Origin: Planococcus maritimus
Lineage (GTDB): Bacteria > Bacillota > Bacilli > Bacillales_A > Planococcaceae
Length of the DNA: 64,000 nt
Direction of reading: 5' to 3'
Assembly: GCF_001592825.1 (NCBI RefSeq)
Contig: NZ_LTZG01000001.1
Location: forward strand, 372,001 to 436,000
Positions 1 to 10,777 of the stretch are shown here, one piece after another; position 1 is the first letter of the stretch; every line of letters begins with the position of its first letter. The notes under the pieces are model-generated. The model saw only the letters and a program-made list of their open reading frames with translations. It had not been told where the DNA came from and searched no databases. The position numbers and the translations under genes were made by a program.

Positions 1-1150
1 GCTCTTTTTTCGGCATGACCGGAAAACTTTTCTCGAATTCCCCGCGGCCGTAAACGGTTACTGCATTCGTGTCGTGATCAAAGCCTGCTTGGTCTGCGCT
101 GACGTCGTTGGCGATGATGTAATCAGCATTTTTACGCTCGAGCTTCGCTTTGGCATATTGTGCCACGTGATCGGTTTCTGCCGCGAAACCGATCAAGATT
201 TGATGGCTCTTTAATTGGCCAAGCTGCTGCAGGATGTCTGTCGTGCGCTCCAGCTCAAGAACCGAATTGCCTTCTTTTTTCTTGACCTTCTGCCCCGCGA
301 TAGCTGCCGGACGGTAATCTGCGACAGCTGCTGTCTTAACAACCAAGTCCGCGTTGTCATATTCACCAAGCACTGCTTCTAGCATCTGCTGTGCGCTCTC
401 GACTTGAATGCGCTTGACGCCGCTTGGCACAGCTAAAGAAACCGGCCCGCTGATCAAGGTCGTGTCAGCCCCGAGTTCTGCTGCGGCTTGAGCCATGGCA
501 TAGCCCATCTTGCCGCTCGAAAAGTTTGTTAAGAACCTCACCGGATCAATCCGTTCGCGTGTCGGCCCTGCCGTCACGACGACTTTTTTGCCTTTTAGCG
601 GCTTGTTTTTCGTGAAATGTCCGGCCACCAGTTCGGTAATTTTTTCCGGTTCCTCTAAACGCCCTTTGCCGACATACCCGCATGCCAAAAAGCCTTCGGA
701 CGGCTCAATGAAACGGATGCCATCGTGATGCAGTCGGTCGATATTGCGTTTGACTGCCGGGTGATCATACATATGGACATTCATTGCAGGTGCCACCCAA
801 ATCGGCGCTGTCGTCGCAAGGAGGACAGTCGACACCATATCATCTCCTAAGCCATTCGCCATTTTTGCAATCATATTCGCAGTTGCAGGTGCGACGATGA
901 CAAGGTCTGCCCAGTCCGCCAAATCGATGTGGGCGATGACGGAAGAATCTTTTTCGTCGAAAGTATCAAAATAGACGTCATTTCTGGACATGACTTGAAA
1001 TGACAAAGGCTGGACAAATTGCTTGGCCGATGCTGTCATGATGACTTTCACATCCGCCCCTGCCTGGGATAATTTGCTGACGAGGGCGACCGCTTTATAG
1101 ACGGCAATTCCGCCGCTTACACATAATAGGATTTTTCGATTTGCCAACAC
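1..1150 (-). CDS. coaBC: Bifunctional phosphopantothenoylcysteine decarboxylase / phosphopantothenate-cysteine ligase, 3' end outside window
   Basis: This enzyme makes 4'-phosphopantetheine from 4'-phosphopantothenate in cytoplasmic coenzyme A synthesis. The minus strand reads open from a GTG at 1150 to the window edge, about 383 codons, so roughly the last 15-20 residues of a ~400-residue protein are missing. The N-terminus (LCVSGGIAVYK) is the flavoprotein decarboxylase fold, and APAMNVHMYDHP is the conserved CoaC substrate loop. The distal half is the CoaB ligase domain. I chose the GTG because AAAGGGTG lies 7 bases upstream; an adjacent TTG at 1147 is the alternative. It follows remA-gmk-rpoZ as in B. 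subtilis. Family assignment is firm. Confidence 0.93.
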   Translation of the reverse strand, partial: MLANRKILLCVSGGIAVYKAVALVSKLSQAGADVKVIMTASAKQFVQPLSFQVMSRNDVYFDTFDEKDSSVIAHIDLADWADLVIVAPATANMIAKMANGLGDDMVSTVLLATTAPIWVAPAMNVHMYDHPAVKRNIDRLHHDGIRFIEPSEGFLACGYVGKGRLEEPEKITELVAGHFTKNKPLKGKKVVVTAGPTRERIDPVRFLTNFSSGKMGYAMAQAAAELGADTTLISGPVSLAVPSGVKRIQVESAQQMLEAVLGEYDNADLVVKTAAVADYRPAAIAGQKVKKKEGNSVLELERTTDILQQLGQLKSHQILIGFAAETDHVAQYAKAKLERKNADYIIANDVSADQAGFDHDTNAVTVYGRGEFEKSFPVMPKKE

Positions 1151-1171
1151 CGTAAAACACCCTTTCTAAAC

Positions 1172-1206
1172 AACAAACTCCCAAAGAACAGGTTCGCTCT
1201 GGGAGT
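1172..1206 (-). terminator. Possible hairpin between rpoZ and coaBC
   Basis: On the minus strand ACTCCC pairs with GGGAGT around an imperfect loop and is followed by TTTGTTG. The stem is short and the T-run is interrupted, so this may only attenuate transcription into coaBC. Confidence 0.35.
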
Positions 1207-1225
1207 CGTCAATTGAGATCATAAG

Positions 1226-1449
1226 TTAAATTTCGTCTTCGTAAATCGCGGATGCATCTTGCTGAACTGGCGTCAACGCGCCTTCTGCAATCTCTTCAAG
1301 CGCTTTGCCAACGGCTTTATGGGATGTATAGGAAGCCAGTTTCTCATCGCCATGTTCATGCAATTGGCGGGCTCTTTTGGAAGCCAAAGCCACCAATGAG
1401 TATTTTGAATCGATGCGGCTTTTTAGTTTATCAACGGATGGGTATAACA

Positions 1450-1450
<1 letters not shown>
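1226..1450 (-). CDS. rpoZ: RNA polymerase omega subunit
   Basis: A 74-residue protein, close to the usual ~70, that binds beta-prime and helps assemble and stabilise RNA polymerase. The N-terminus MLYPSVDKL and the segment SKYSLVALASKRARQL are the conserved omega core; the C-terminus is acidic. Its ATG overlaps the gmk stop by one base (TGATG), so the two are probably translationally coupled. The order remA-gmk-rpoZ-coaBC is standard in Bacilli, which supports the call despite the small size. Confidence 0.93.
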
Positions 1451-2356
<906 letters not shown>

Positions 2357-2398
2357 CGATGCTTAAGTCATATGTTCTCGCTTAAAACTAACTGTCTT

Positions 2399-2407
2399 AT
2401 TATATCA
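2399..2407 (-). promoter_or_regulatory. Extended -10 promoter for remA-gmk-rpoZ-coaBC
   Basis: The minus strand reads TGATATAAT, a consensus -10 hexamer with the extended TGN element. No good -35 hexamer sits at the expected distance. It is about 45 bases upstream of the remA start. Confidence 0.6.
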
Positions 2408-2463
2408 TATTCTTCCGTGAAAATGATAAGATGGAACAAAACGATTTGAAAGAGGGATTTTTC

Positions 2464-4119
2464 ATGGCATTTGATGGATTATTTACGAAAGCGATGACGA
2501 GCGAATTGCAACAGCTCCTCACCGGAAGGATTTCAAAAGTTCATCAGCCTAATCAGCTCGAACTGCTCCTCCACATACGCGCACAAGGAAAAAATCATAA
2601 ATTACTCATCTCGATTCACCCGTCCTATTCACGGATTCATCTGACCAACACGGCGAACGTCAATCCGTCGGAACCGCCGATGTTCTGCATGCTGCTCCGC
2701 AAGCATATCGAAGGCGGCGTCATCACCGCCGTCGAACAGCATGGCTCGGACCGTTTGATCATCTTGCGCATCCGCGCCCGCAATGAAATCGGCGATGAGA
2801 TCGAACGCGAACTCCACGTTGAGATGATGGGCCGCCATTCGAACATTATCTTAGTCGACGCCGAGCGGGACATGATTCTCGACAGCCTCAAGCATTTGCC
2901 GCCGAGCGTCAACTCCTACCGGACGATCTTACCGGGGCAGGATTATAAATTTCCGCCCTCACAAGACAAGCAAGATCCATTTGCAGCGGACGCCGACTTC
3001 AGCGGGTTGACCGACAAGGAAATCGTTTCACGGTTCGCCGGCTTTTCCCCGCTGACGGCAAAAGAGCTGAACTACCGTCTTGAACAAGACCCAGATAGCG
3101 CAGCTGCCTTTTTGCAGGAGTTCACAGCCGAGAAACCAAAAGGCTTTTACGTAGAGCAGCAAGGAAAAAGCTATTTTTCCGCTACGCAATTGACGCATCT
3201 TGCACAAGACAATATGCAATTCGACAATTTGTCTGAGCTGCTCGACCGGATTTATTATGCCAAAGCCGAGCGCGACCGCGTCAAACAGCAAGCAGGTGAC
3301 CTCGAACGCTGGCTGCAAAACGAAATTGCCAAACTGAAACTGAAGCTGAAAAAACTCCAAAAAGAGCAGGACCAGGCACAAAAACGCGATCAATTGCAAT
3401 TGAACGGCGAATTGATCATGGCCAATCTGCACACCATTAAAAAAGGGATGAAGCAAGCGGAAGTCGTCAATTATTATAATGAAGAAACCGTGACAATTAC
3501 GCTCGACCCGCGCAAGACACCCATCGAGAATTCACAAAAATATTACTCGCGTTACCAAAAAGCCAAAACGGCCGTTGTCAAAACACACGAGCAAATCGAG
3601 AAAACCGAAGAAGACATCCGCTATTTCGAATTGCTTATGCAGCAAGTACAACAAGCCGGTCTTTCCGATATCGAAGAAATTCGTGAGGAATTGGCGGAAC
3701 AAGGGTATATGAAAGCACAAAAATCGAAGAAAAAGAAAAAACCGCAAAAACCGAATGTCGAACATTATGTGTCGAGTACCGGCATTCCGATTTCGGTGGG
3801 CAAAAACAATAAGCAAAATGATTACGTGACATTCAAAGTTGCCTCGAAATCGGATACGTGGCTGCATACGAAAGATATCCCAGGGTCGCATGTCATCATC
3901 CACTCGCCAGATCCGGATGAAGATACCGTCTTAGAAGCTGCCAGCATCGCCGCTTATTTCAGCAAAGCGCGTGAATCCGCTTCTGTTCCGGTCGATTATA
4001 CAGATGTTCGCCAAGTGAAAAAGCCAAGTGGCGCGAAACCTGGATTCGTGATTTATTTTGAACAAAAAACCGTATACGTAACCCCAGATGAAGACCTTGT
4101 ATTGAAACTGAAAAAATAA
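2464..4119 (+). CDS. rqcH: RqcH, ribosome quality control NFACT protein (YloA/Fbp family)
   Basis: RqcH binds stalled 50S-peptidyl-tRNA complexes and recruits tRNA-Ala so that C-terminal alanine tails mark the nascent chain for degradation. The 551-residue protein has the NFACT-N start MAFDGLFTKAMTSEL, the conserved Asp-Arg pair (D96-R97 in GSDR), a long coiled coil around residues 270-420 with a Lys-rich patch (KSKKKKKPQKP), and the C-terminal NFACT-R domain (STGIPISVGKNNKQND, then DTWLHTKDIPGSHVII). Older annotation calls this family fibronectin-binding. The ATG at 2464 is preferred because AAAGAGG precedes it; an in-frame ATG at 2431 has no such site. It is divergent from remA, as yloA is in B. 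subtilis. Confidence 0.94.
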   Translation: MAFDGLFTKAMTSELQQLLTGRISKVHQPNQLELLLHIRAQGKNHKLLISIHPSYSRIHLTNTANVNPSEPPMFCMLLRKHIEGGVITAVEQHGSDRLIILRIRARNEIGDEIERELHVEMMGRHSNIILVDAERDMILDSLKHLPPSVNSYRTILPGQDYKFPPSQDKQDPFAADADFSGLTDKEIVSRFAGFSPLTAKELNYRLEQDPDSAAAFLQEFTAEKPKGFYVEQQGKSYFSATQLTHLAQDNMQFDNLSELLDRIYYAKAERDRVKQQAGDLERWLQNEIAKLKLKLKKLQKEQDQAQKRDQLQLNGELIMANLHTIKKGMKQAEVVNYYNEETVTITLDPRKTPIENSQKYYSRYQKAKTAVVKTHEQIEKTEEDIRYFELLMQQVQQAGLSDIEEIREELAEQGYMKAQKSKKKKKPQKPNVEHYVSSTGIPISVGKNNKQNDYVTFKVASKSDTWLHTKDIPGSHVIIHSPDPDEDTVLEAASIAAYFSKARESASVPVDYTDVRQVKKPSGAKPGFVIYFEQKTVYVTPDEDLVLKLKK

Positions 4120-4128
4120 TTTCTTAAA

Positions 4129-4166
4129 CACTCGCACCGGCACTCAGCCAGTGCGAGTGTTTTTTC
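4129..4166 (+). terminator. rqcH terminator
   Basis: Stem CACTCGCAC/GTGCGAGTG followed by six T residues, ten bases after the rqcH stop. Confidence 0.9.
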
Positions 4167-4175
4167 AAAGCTTTT

Positions 4176-4217
4176 GGTTTACATAACAATATTATTATTT
4201 TACAAAAACCGTAAACC
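4176..4217. repeat. Inverted repeat GGTTTAC/GTAAACC upstream of the ABC transporter
   Basis: Perfect 7-base arms at 4176-4182 and 4211-4217 flank an A/T-rich spacer of 28 bases, about 62 bases before the binding-protein start. The placement suits an operator or the edge of a promoter. No regulator is encoded nearby, so its role is unknown. Confidence 0.35.
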
Positions 4218-4278
4218 ATTGCCGCAAGATACAGTTAATGCTATCTTTTTATAGGACATATTTTAAGGAGGCTTATCC

Positions 4279-5130
4279 GTGACTAATTTAACCAAACGAC
4301 CATATATAACAGCTGCTCTGTTCGGCATGACAGCCCTCACCTTAACTGCTTGCGGAGAGGAAGAGACAATTGAAACGGAACCATCTTCGGAATGGGACCG
4401 CATACAAGAGGAAGGCACGTTGACTGTCGGCACGTCCGGCACTCTTTTGGCTACCTCCTACCGTGACGAGGAAAGCGGCGAATTGACAGGCTTTGAAGTG
4501 GAAGTGGTGCGTGAACTCGGCGAACGGCTCGATCTGGAAATCGAATTCCGTGAACTCGGATTTGATGAAATGCTGACGAGCGTCAGCACTGGGCAGCTCG
4601 ATATGGCAGCGAATGACATCGAAGTGACAGAAGACATGACCGATCAATTCCTGTTTTCCACACCGATCAAGTATTCCTACGGCACAGCAGTTGTCCGAAA
4701 AGATGACTTGTCTGGAATTGAATCGCTTGAAGACTTGGAAGGCAAAAAAGCGGCCGGTGTATCAACATCAGTCTATATGCAAATTGCCCGCGACTATGGA
4801 GCGGAAGAAGTCACTTATGACAATGCGACCAATGAAATTTATTTACGTGATGTGTCCATTGGCCGCACTGATGTTATTTTGAACGATTATTATTTATCGA
4901 AATTCGGTGTCGCGGCTTTCCCGGAATTGAATATCACCATTCATCCAGATATTCAATATTTGCCATCTGAAGTCGGCTTAGTCGTCAATCAGGATAATGA
5001 AGAACTTCTCGAGCAAGTGAATGAAACGCTTGGAGAAATGCTGTCCGACGGCACCATCAGCGAGATTTCAGCTGAATTCTTCGACGGGGCAGACGTATCC
5101 GTTGAACCTGATATTGAAGAGGAAAATTAA
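4279..5130 (+). CDS. Amino-acid ABC transporter substrate-binding lipoprotein (family 3)
   Basis: A predicted extracytoplasmic lipoprotein that captures a polar amino acid or related solute. The first 25 residues form a lipoprotein signal ending LTAC, with Cys25 as the lipidation site, followed by an acidic linker. The mature part has family 3 solute-binding features: WDRIQEEGTLTVGTSG, a FEVEVVRELGERL segment, GQLDMAANDIEVTEDM and EDLEGKKAAGVSTS. Length 283 is typical. The start is GTG with AAGGAGG upstream. The cognate permease follows 15 bases later, but no ATP-binding subunit is present. Substrate cannot be read from sequence. Confidence 0.88.
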   Translation: MTNLTKRPYITAALFGMTALTLTACGEEETIETEPSSEWDRIQEEGTLTVGTSGTLLATSYRDEESGELTGFEVEVVRELGERLDLEIEFRELGFDEMLTSVSTGQLDMAANDIEVTEDMTDQFLFSTPIKYSYGTAVVRKDDLSGIESLEDLEGKKAAGVSTSVYMQIARDYGAEEVTYDNATNEIYLRDVSIGRTDVILNDYYLSKFGVAAFPELNITIHPDIQYLPSEVGLVVNQDNEELLEQVNETLGEMLSDGTISEISAEFFDGADVSVEPDIEEEN

Positions 5131-5145
5131 AGGAGGCCCACAGTT

Positions 5146-5823
5146 ATGAGCGATATTGAATGGGGATTGTTGTTCGACCCTGAGCTCGCGATCAACTCGC
5201 TGCCCTATGTGCTTGAAGGCATCTGGCTGACTTTATTGATCTCAATGGGCAGCATGCTCGGCGGACTGGTCATCGGCTTTTTCATGGCACTCGCACGCAC
5301 GTCCAAACAGCCGCTGCTGCATTTGCCAGCGCGCCTTTACATTTCCTTTATGCGCGGTGTACCAATTCTTGTCATTTTGTTTTTATTGTATTTTGCACTT
5401 CCCGTTATTGGACTTGAATTTACCGCCTTACAAGCTGCACTGATCGGCTTCACTATCAATAGTGCCGCTTATATCGCAGAAGTGTTTCGCTCGGCTCTCG
5501 CTTCGGTCGATAAAGGCCAATGGGAATCGTCCACCGCACTTGGTCTCAGTTACTGGCAGACGATGCGGCGGATTATCCTACCGCAGTCAGTGCGTATTGC
5601 CGTTCCGCCTTTGTCGAATGTCTATCTGGACCTCATCAAAGCCTCGTCGCTTGCTGCCATGATTACGGTGCCAGAGATTTTCCAAAAAGCGCGGATTGTC
5701 GGTGCCCGGGAATATGATTTATTGACTTTATTGATTCTTGTCGCACTCATTTACTGGGCCATCTGTACAGTCATGACTGTATTACAAAACTACTTGGAAA
5801 AACGCTACGCCGAATACCTATAA
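5146..5823 (+). CDS. Amino-acid ABC transporter permease (HisM/GlnP type)
   Basis: Integral membrane subunit of a polar amino-acid importer. The 225 residues carry about five hydrophobic segments. The family 3 permease signature appears at YISFMRGVPILV, and the ATPase-contact EAA loop at ESSTALGLSYWQTMRRIILPQSVRIAVPPL. It is preceded by AGGAGG and forms a two-gene unit with the binding protein. A terminator follows directly, so its ATPase partner must be encoded elsewhere or shared with another system. Confidence 0.9.
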   Translation: MSDIEWGLLFDPELAINSLPYVLEGIWLTLLISMGSMLGGLVIGFFMALARTSKQPLLHLPARLYISFMRGVPILVILFLLYFALPVIGLEFTALQAALIGFTINSAAYIAEVFRSALASVDKGQWESSTALGLSYWQTMRRIILPQSVRIAVPPLSNVYLDLIKASSLAAMITVPEIFQKARIVGAREYDLLTLLILVALIYWAICTVMTVLQNYLEKRYAEYL

Positions 5824-5828
5824 ACAGA

Positions 5829-5862
5829 AAACCGCACCGGAACTTTATCCGGTGCGGTTTTG
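5829..5862. terminator. Bidirectional terminator between permease and VOC gene
   Basis: Stem AACCGCACCGG/CCGGTGCGGTT with T-rich flanks on both strands, between the two convergent stop codons. Confidence 0.88.
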
Positions 5863-6273
5863 TTATTCAAAGGCTTCGTCTTCCATATACATGACTTCCC
5901 ATAAATGGCTATCTGGGTCGTAAAAGCTCCAGGAATACATAAACTTATTGTCCATTGGCTCATTTGCGGAACTGCCCCCTGCTGCCAGCGCTTTTTCCAC
6001 CCATTCATCCACCTCTTCGCGGCTCGATGCCGACAATGCGATGATCGTCTCCGAGCTCGTTGACGTATCAGCAATGTCTTTATGCGTGAAGCTCTTGAAA
6101 AAGTCTTCCACCAGCAGCATAGCGTACATGTTTTGGCCGATGATCATGCATGTTGCGTTATTGTCTGTCATGCGCTCATCGAAATCAAAGCCCATCTCGC
6201 CAAAAAACTTCATCGACTTTTCCAAATCCCGCACCGGTAAATTAACGAAAATCTGGTTCGCTTGAATGGCCAT
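5863..6273 (-). CDS. VOC (glyoxalase/bleomycin-resistance fold) family protein
   Basis: A 136-residue single-domain VOC protein of unknown substrate. It shows the paired beta-alpha-beta-beta-beta pattern: FVNLPVRDLEKSMKFFGEMGFDFDER in the first half and WSFYDPDSHLWEVMYM in the second. The first metal-ligand position is Asn (VNLPV) where true glyoxalases have His, so lactoylglutathione lyase activity is unlikely. PhnB-like members of this kind are often annotated as extradiol dioxygenase or glyoxalase without proof. It stands alone between two unrelated transcription units. Confidence 0.82.
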   Translation of the reverse strand: MAIQANQIFVNLPVRDLEKSMKFFGEMGFDFDERMTDNNATCMIIGQNMYAMLLVEDFFKSFTHKDIADTSTSSETIIALSASSREEVDEWVEKALAAGGSSANEPMDNKFMYSWSFYDPDSHLWEVMYMEDEAFE

Positions 6274-6341
6274 GTCTTCGCTTCCCTTCTTTTTCGTTTC
6301 TCGTTCACTCTTCTATTCGTTGAATTGGCTAAAACTCCTGC

Positions 6342-7676
6342 CTAAGATTTTAGTTTCTCTACTCCTCTTCGATAAAATCCTTCCATCTCGGCATCCGGTA
6401 CGAGCGCTCCCCCTGTCAGCCACACAATATGTGTCGCTTTTTCCAGATCAACGCCTTGTTTATCGGCGTAATCGGTCGCTTCTAGCATGAATGGCCCGGC
6501 AAATCCGGCTGCTGCAGAAGGTTCGATGTTAATGCCTTCGCTTTCCGTTAGCATGGAGAGCAGCGGAAACAATTCTTCATCCTCTATCGTCGCGATCCCT
6601 GAAATCAATTGTTCGGAACTTGTCGATGCAAAACTGGACGCCCTGCCGACTGCAAGCCCGTCCGCCTCGGTTCTATTGTCGATACCGATGTCTTGCACGC
6701 AGATGTCGCTCTTTAAACCCGTCATCAGCCCCAGCAAAACTGCAGGAGAATGCGTCGGCTCGATGAATACCGGGTGGACGTGGTCACCGAACATATGGCG
6801 CAACCCGAATGCGATACCGCCGGGAGCCCCGCCGACGCCACAAGGCAAATAAACGAACAGCGGATGTTCATGATCCACCCGGATTTCCTGCTCGTCCAAT
6901 TGTTGTTTCAGCCGAATCGCAGCGACGCTGTAGCCGAGAAACAGTTCACGGGATTTCTCGTCATCGACAAAATAACCATTCGGCAGCTGCAACGTTTCCT
7001 CACGGCCTGCTGTGACCGCTTCACTGAAGTCACCAGTGAATTCGACGACTCGGACGCCTTTACTTCGGAGCAACTCTTTTTTCCATACTTTGGCGTCCGC
7101 CGACATATAGACCGACACCCGGAAGCCGAGCTTCGCGCTGATGATGCCGATGCTCAAGCCCAGGTTCCCCGTTGATCCTACACCGATGGAGAAATTCCGG
7201 AAAAACGTTTTCGCTTGTTCTGTTGCGAACCATTCGTAGGAATCCCGAATTGTGATGAGCCCCTCTGTTAGCGCCAGGCTCTCTGCATGGCGCAGCACTT
7301 CGAAAAACCCACCGCGCGCTTTTACTGAACCTGCCACCGGCAAGTCATTGTCGCATTTGACATACAACTTCCCCGGGAGCCGCTCGCCGTAATACGCTTC
7401 CAATCGGTTGTGCATGCGCCCCGCTTCACGCAATTCCGATTCAATGATGCCCCGGGTTTCCACCGTTTCCGGAAACACCTTCATCAAATAGGGGGCAAAG
7501 CGCTGCCACAATTGCTCGGCCTCTTTTAAATCTTCGGCCGCCACCGGCAAGCCCTGCACCTGCTCCATGTCTCTACGCTCCGGGTTGAGCCAGATGACCG
7601 GCTTTAGTTCAATCATCGCCGACAGAAGCGGGTAGGTTTCTGTCCATTCGGCGATTTTTTGTTGCGTAAGCTCCAT
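6342..7676 (-). CDS. dsdA: D-serine ammonia-lyase (D-serine dehydratase)
   Basis: A PLP enzyme that deaminates D-serine to pyruvate and ammonia, detoxifying D-serine or using it as a nutrient. From the ATG at 7676 it has 444 residues, the usual DsdA length. SVKARGG holds the Schiff-base Lys119, and GVGSTGNLGLSIG is the phosphate-binding glycine loop. The ATG is chosen for AAGGAGG upstream; the longer reading frame runs back over the pyrE terminator. No dsdC regulator or dsdX permease is adjacent. It lies where B. subtilis carries the cysH sulfate assimilation operon, so this patch is lineage-variable. Confidence 0.93.
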   Translation of the reverse strand: MELTQQKIAEWTETYPLLSAMIELKPVIWLNPERRDMEQVQGLPVAAEDLKEAEQLWQRFAPYLMKVFPETVETRGIIESELREAGRMHNRLEAYYGERLPGKLYVKCDNDLPVAGSVKARGGFFEVLRHAESLALTEGLITIRDSYEWFATEQAKTFFRNFSIGVGSTGNLGLSIGIISAKLGFRVSVYMSADAKVWKKELLRSKGVRVVEFTGDFSEAVTAGREETLQLPNGYFVDDEKSRELFLGYSVAAIRLKQQLDEQEIRVDHEHPLFVYLPCGVGGAPGGIAFGLRHMFGDHVHPVFIEPTHSPAVLLGLMTGLKSDICVQDIGIDNRTEADGLAVGRASSFASTSSEQLISGIATIEDEELFPLLSMLTESEGINIEPSAAAGFAGPFMLEATDYADKQGVDLEKATHIVWLTGGALVPDAEMEGFYRRGVEKLKS

Positions 7677-7743
7677 GTCTACCGCCTCCTTCTCGTTAGT
7701 TGTACCATACCCCTTTTCAATTTCTTTATTTCCTGAACGAACA

Positions 7744-7785
7744 AAAAAACCTTCACACATCCTGTCGATGTGCGAAGGTTTTCTT
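7744..7785 (-). terminator. Terminator of the pyr operon
   Basis: Minus-strand stem AACCTTCGCACAT paired with ATGTGTGAAGGTT, followed by a run of seven T, immediately after the pyrE stop. Confidence 0.9.
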
Positions 7786-8409
7786 ATGAAGTCAATGCGC
7801 CAGCTTTCAGCTTTTCGTGCCATTCGCTGAGCATCGGCAAATCTTCTGCCGCTATCGCTCCGCTTTCCCGGGCTTGTTCAACCAGTGCCGGAAAATCCGT
7901 CAAAGTGTGGAAGGTAAAGCCCGCTTCCTGTATCGCATGTTCTGCTTGCGGCAGGCCGTATGTAAAAATCGCCGCAATGCCCGCCACTTGAAAGCCGGCA
8001 GCTTGCAAGGCTTGTGCAGCTTGCAATACCGAGCCGCCTTTGGAGATCAAGTCTTCGATGACGACCGCTTTTTGGCCTGGTTCGATTTTGCCTTCGATCA
8101 AATTCGATTGCCCATGGCCTTTCGGTTTTGAACGCACGTAAACCATCGGCAAATCGAGGCGCTCTGCGACCCAGGCGGCGTGAGGAATCCCGGCTGTCGC
8201 CGTTCCCGCGATCACTTGCGCGTCCGGATACTCACGACGAATGGTTTCCGCGAGCCCATCTGCGATCGCTTTGCGGACAGCTGGATAAGACATCGTCAAT
8301 CGATTGTCGCAATAAATTGGCGATTTGACGCCGGATGCCCACGTGAACGGATCGTTCGGGCGCAGTTCGACCGCTCCGATGGATAGTAAGTGTTGTGCGA
8401 TTTGGTTTT

Positions 8410-8413
<4 letters not shown>
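7784..8413 (-). CDS. pyrE: Orotate phosphoribosyltransferase
   Basis: Joins orotate to PRPP to give OMP, the fifth step of UMP synthesis. The 209-residue product has the type I PRTase signature [13 protein letters not shown], which binds PRPP, plus the catalytic-loop segment [13 protein letters not shown]. The ATG at 8413 overlaps the pyrF stop in an ATGA junction and has GGAGCGG upstream. It is the last gene of the operon and is followed by a strong terminator. Confidence 0.96.

Positions 8414-10773
<2,360 letters not shown>

Positions 10774-10777
<4 letters not shown>

Noticed and set aside
5863..6273. Calling the VOC protein a lactoylglutathione lyase
   Set aside because: The first metal-ligand position is Asn, and members of this fold cannot be assigned a substrate by sequence alone.
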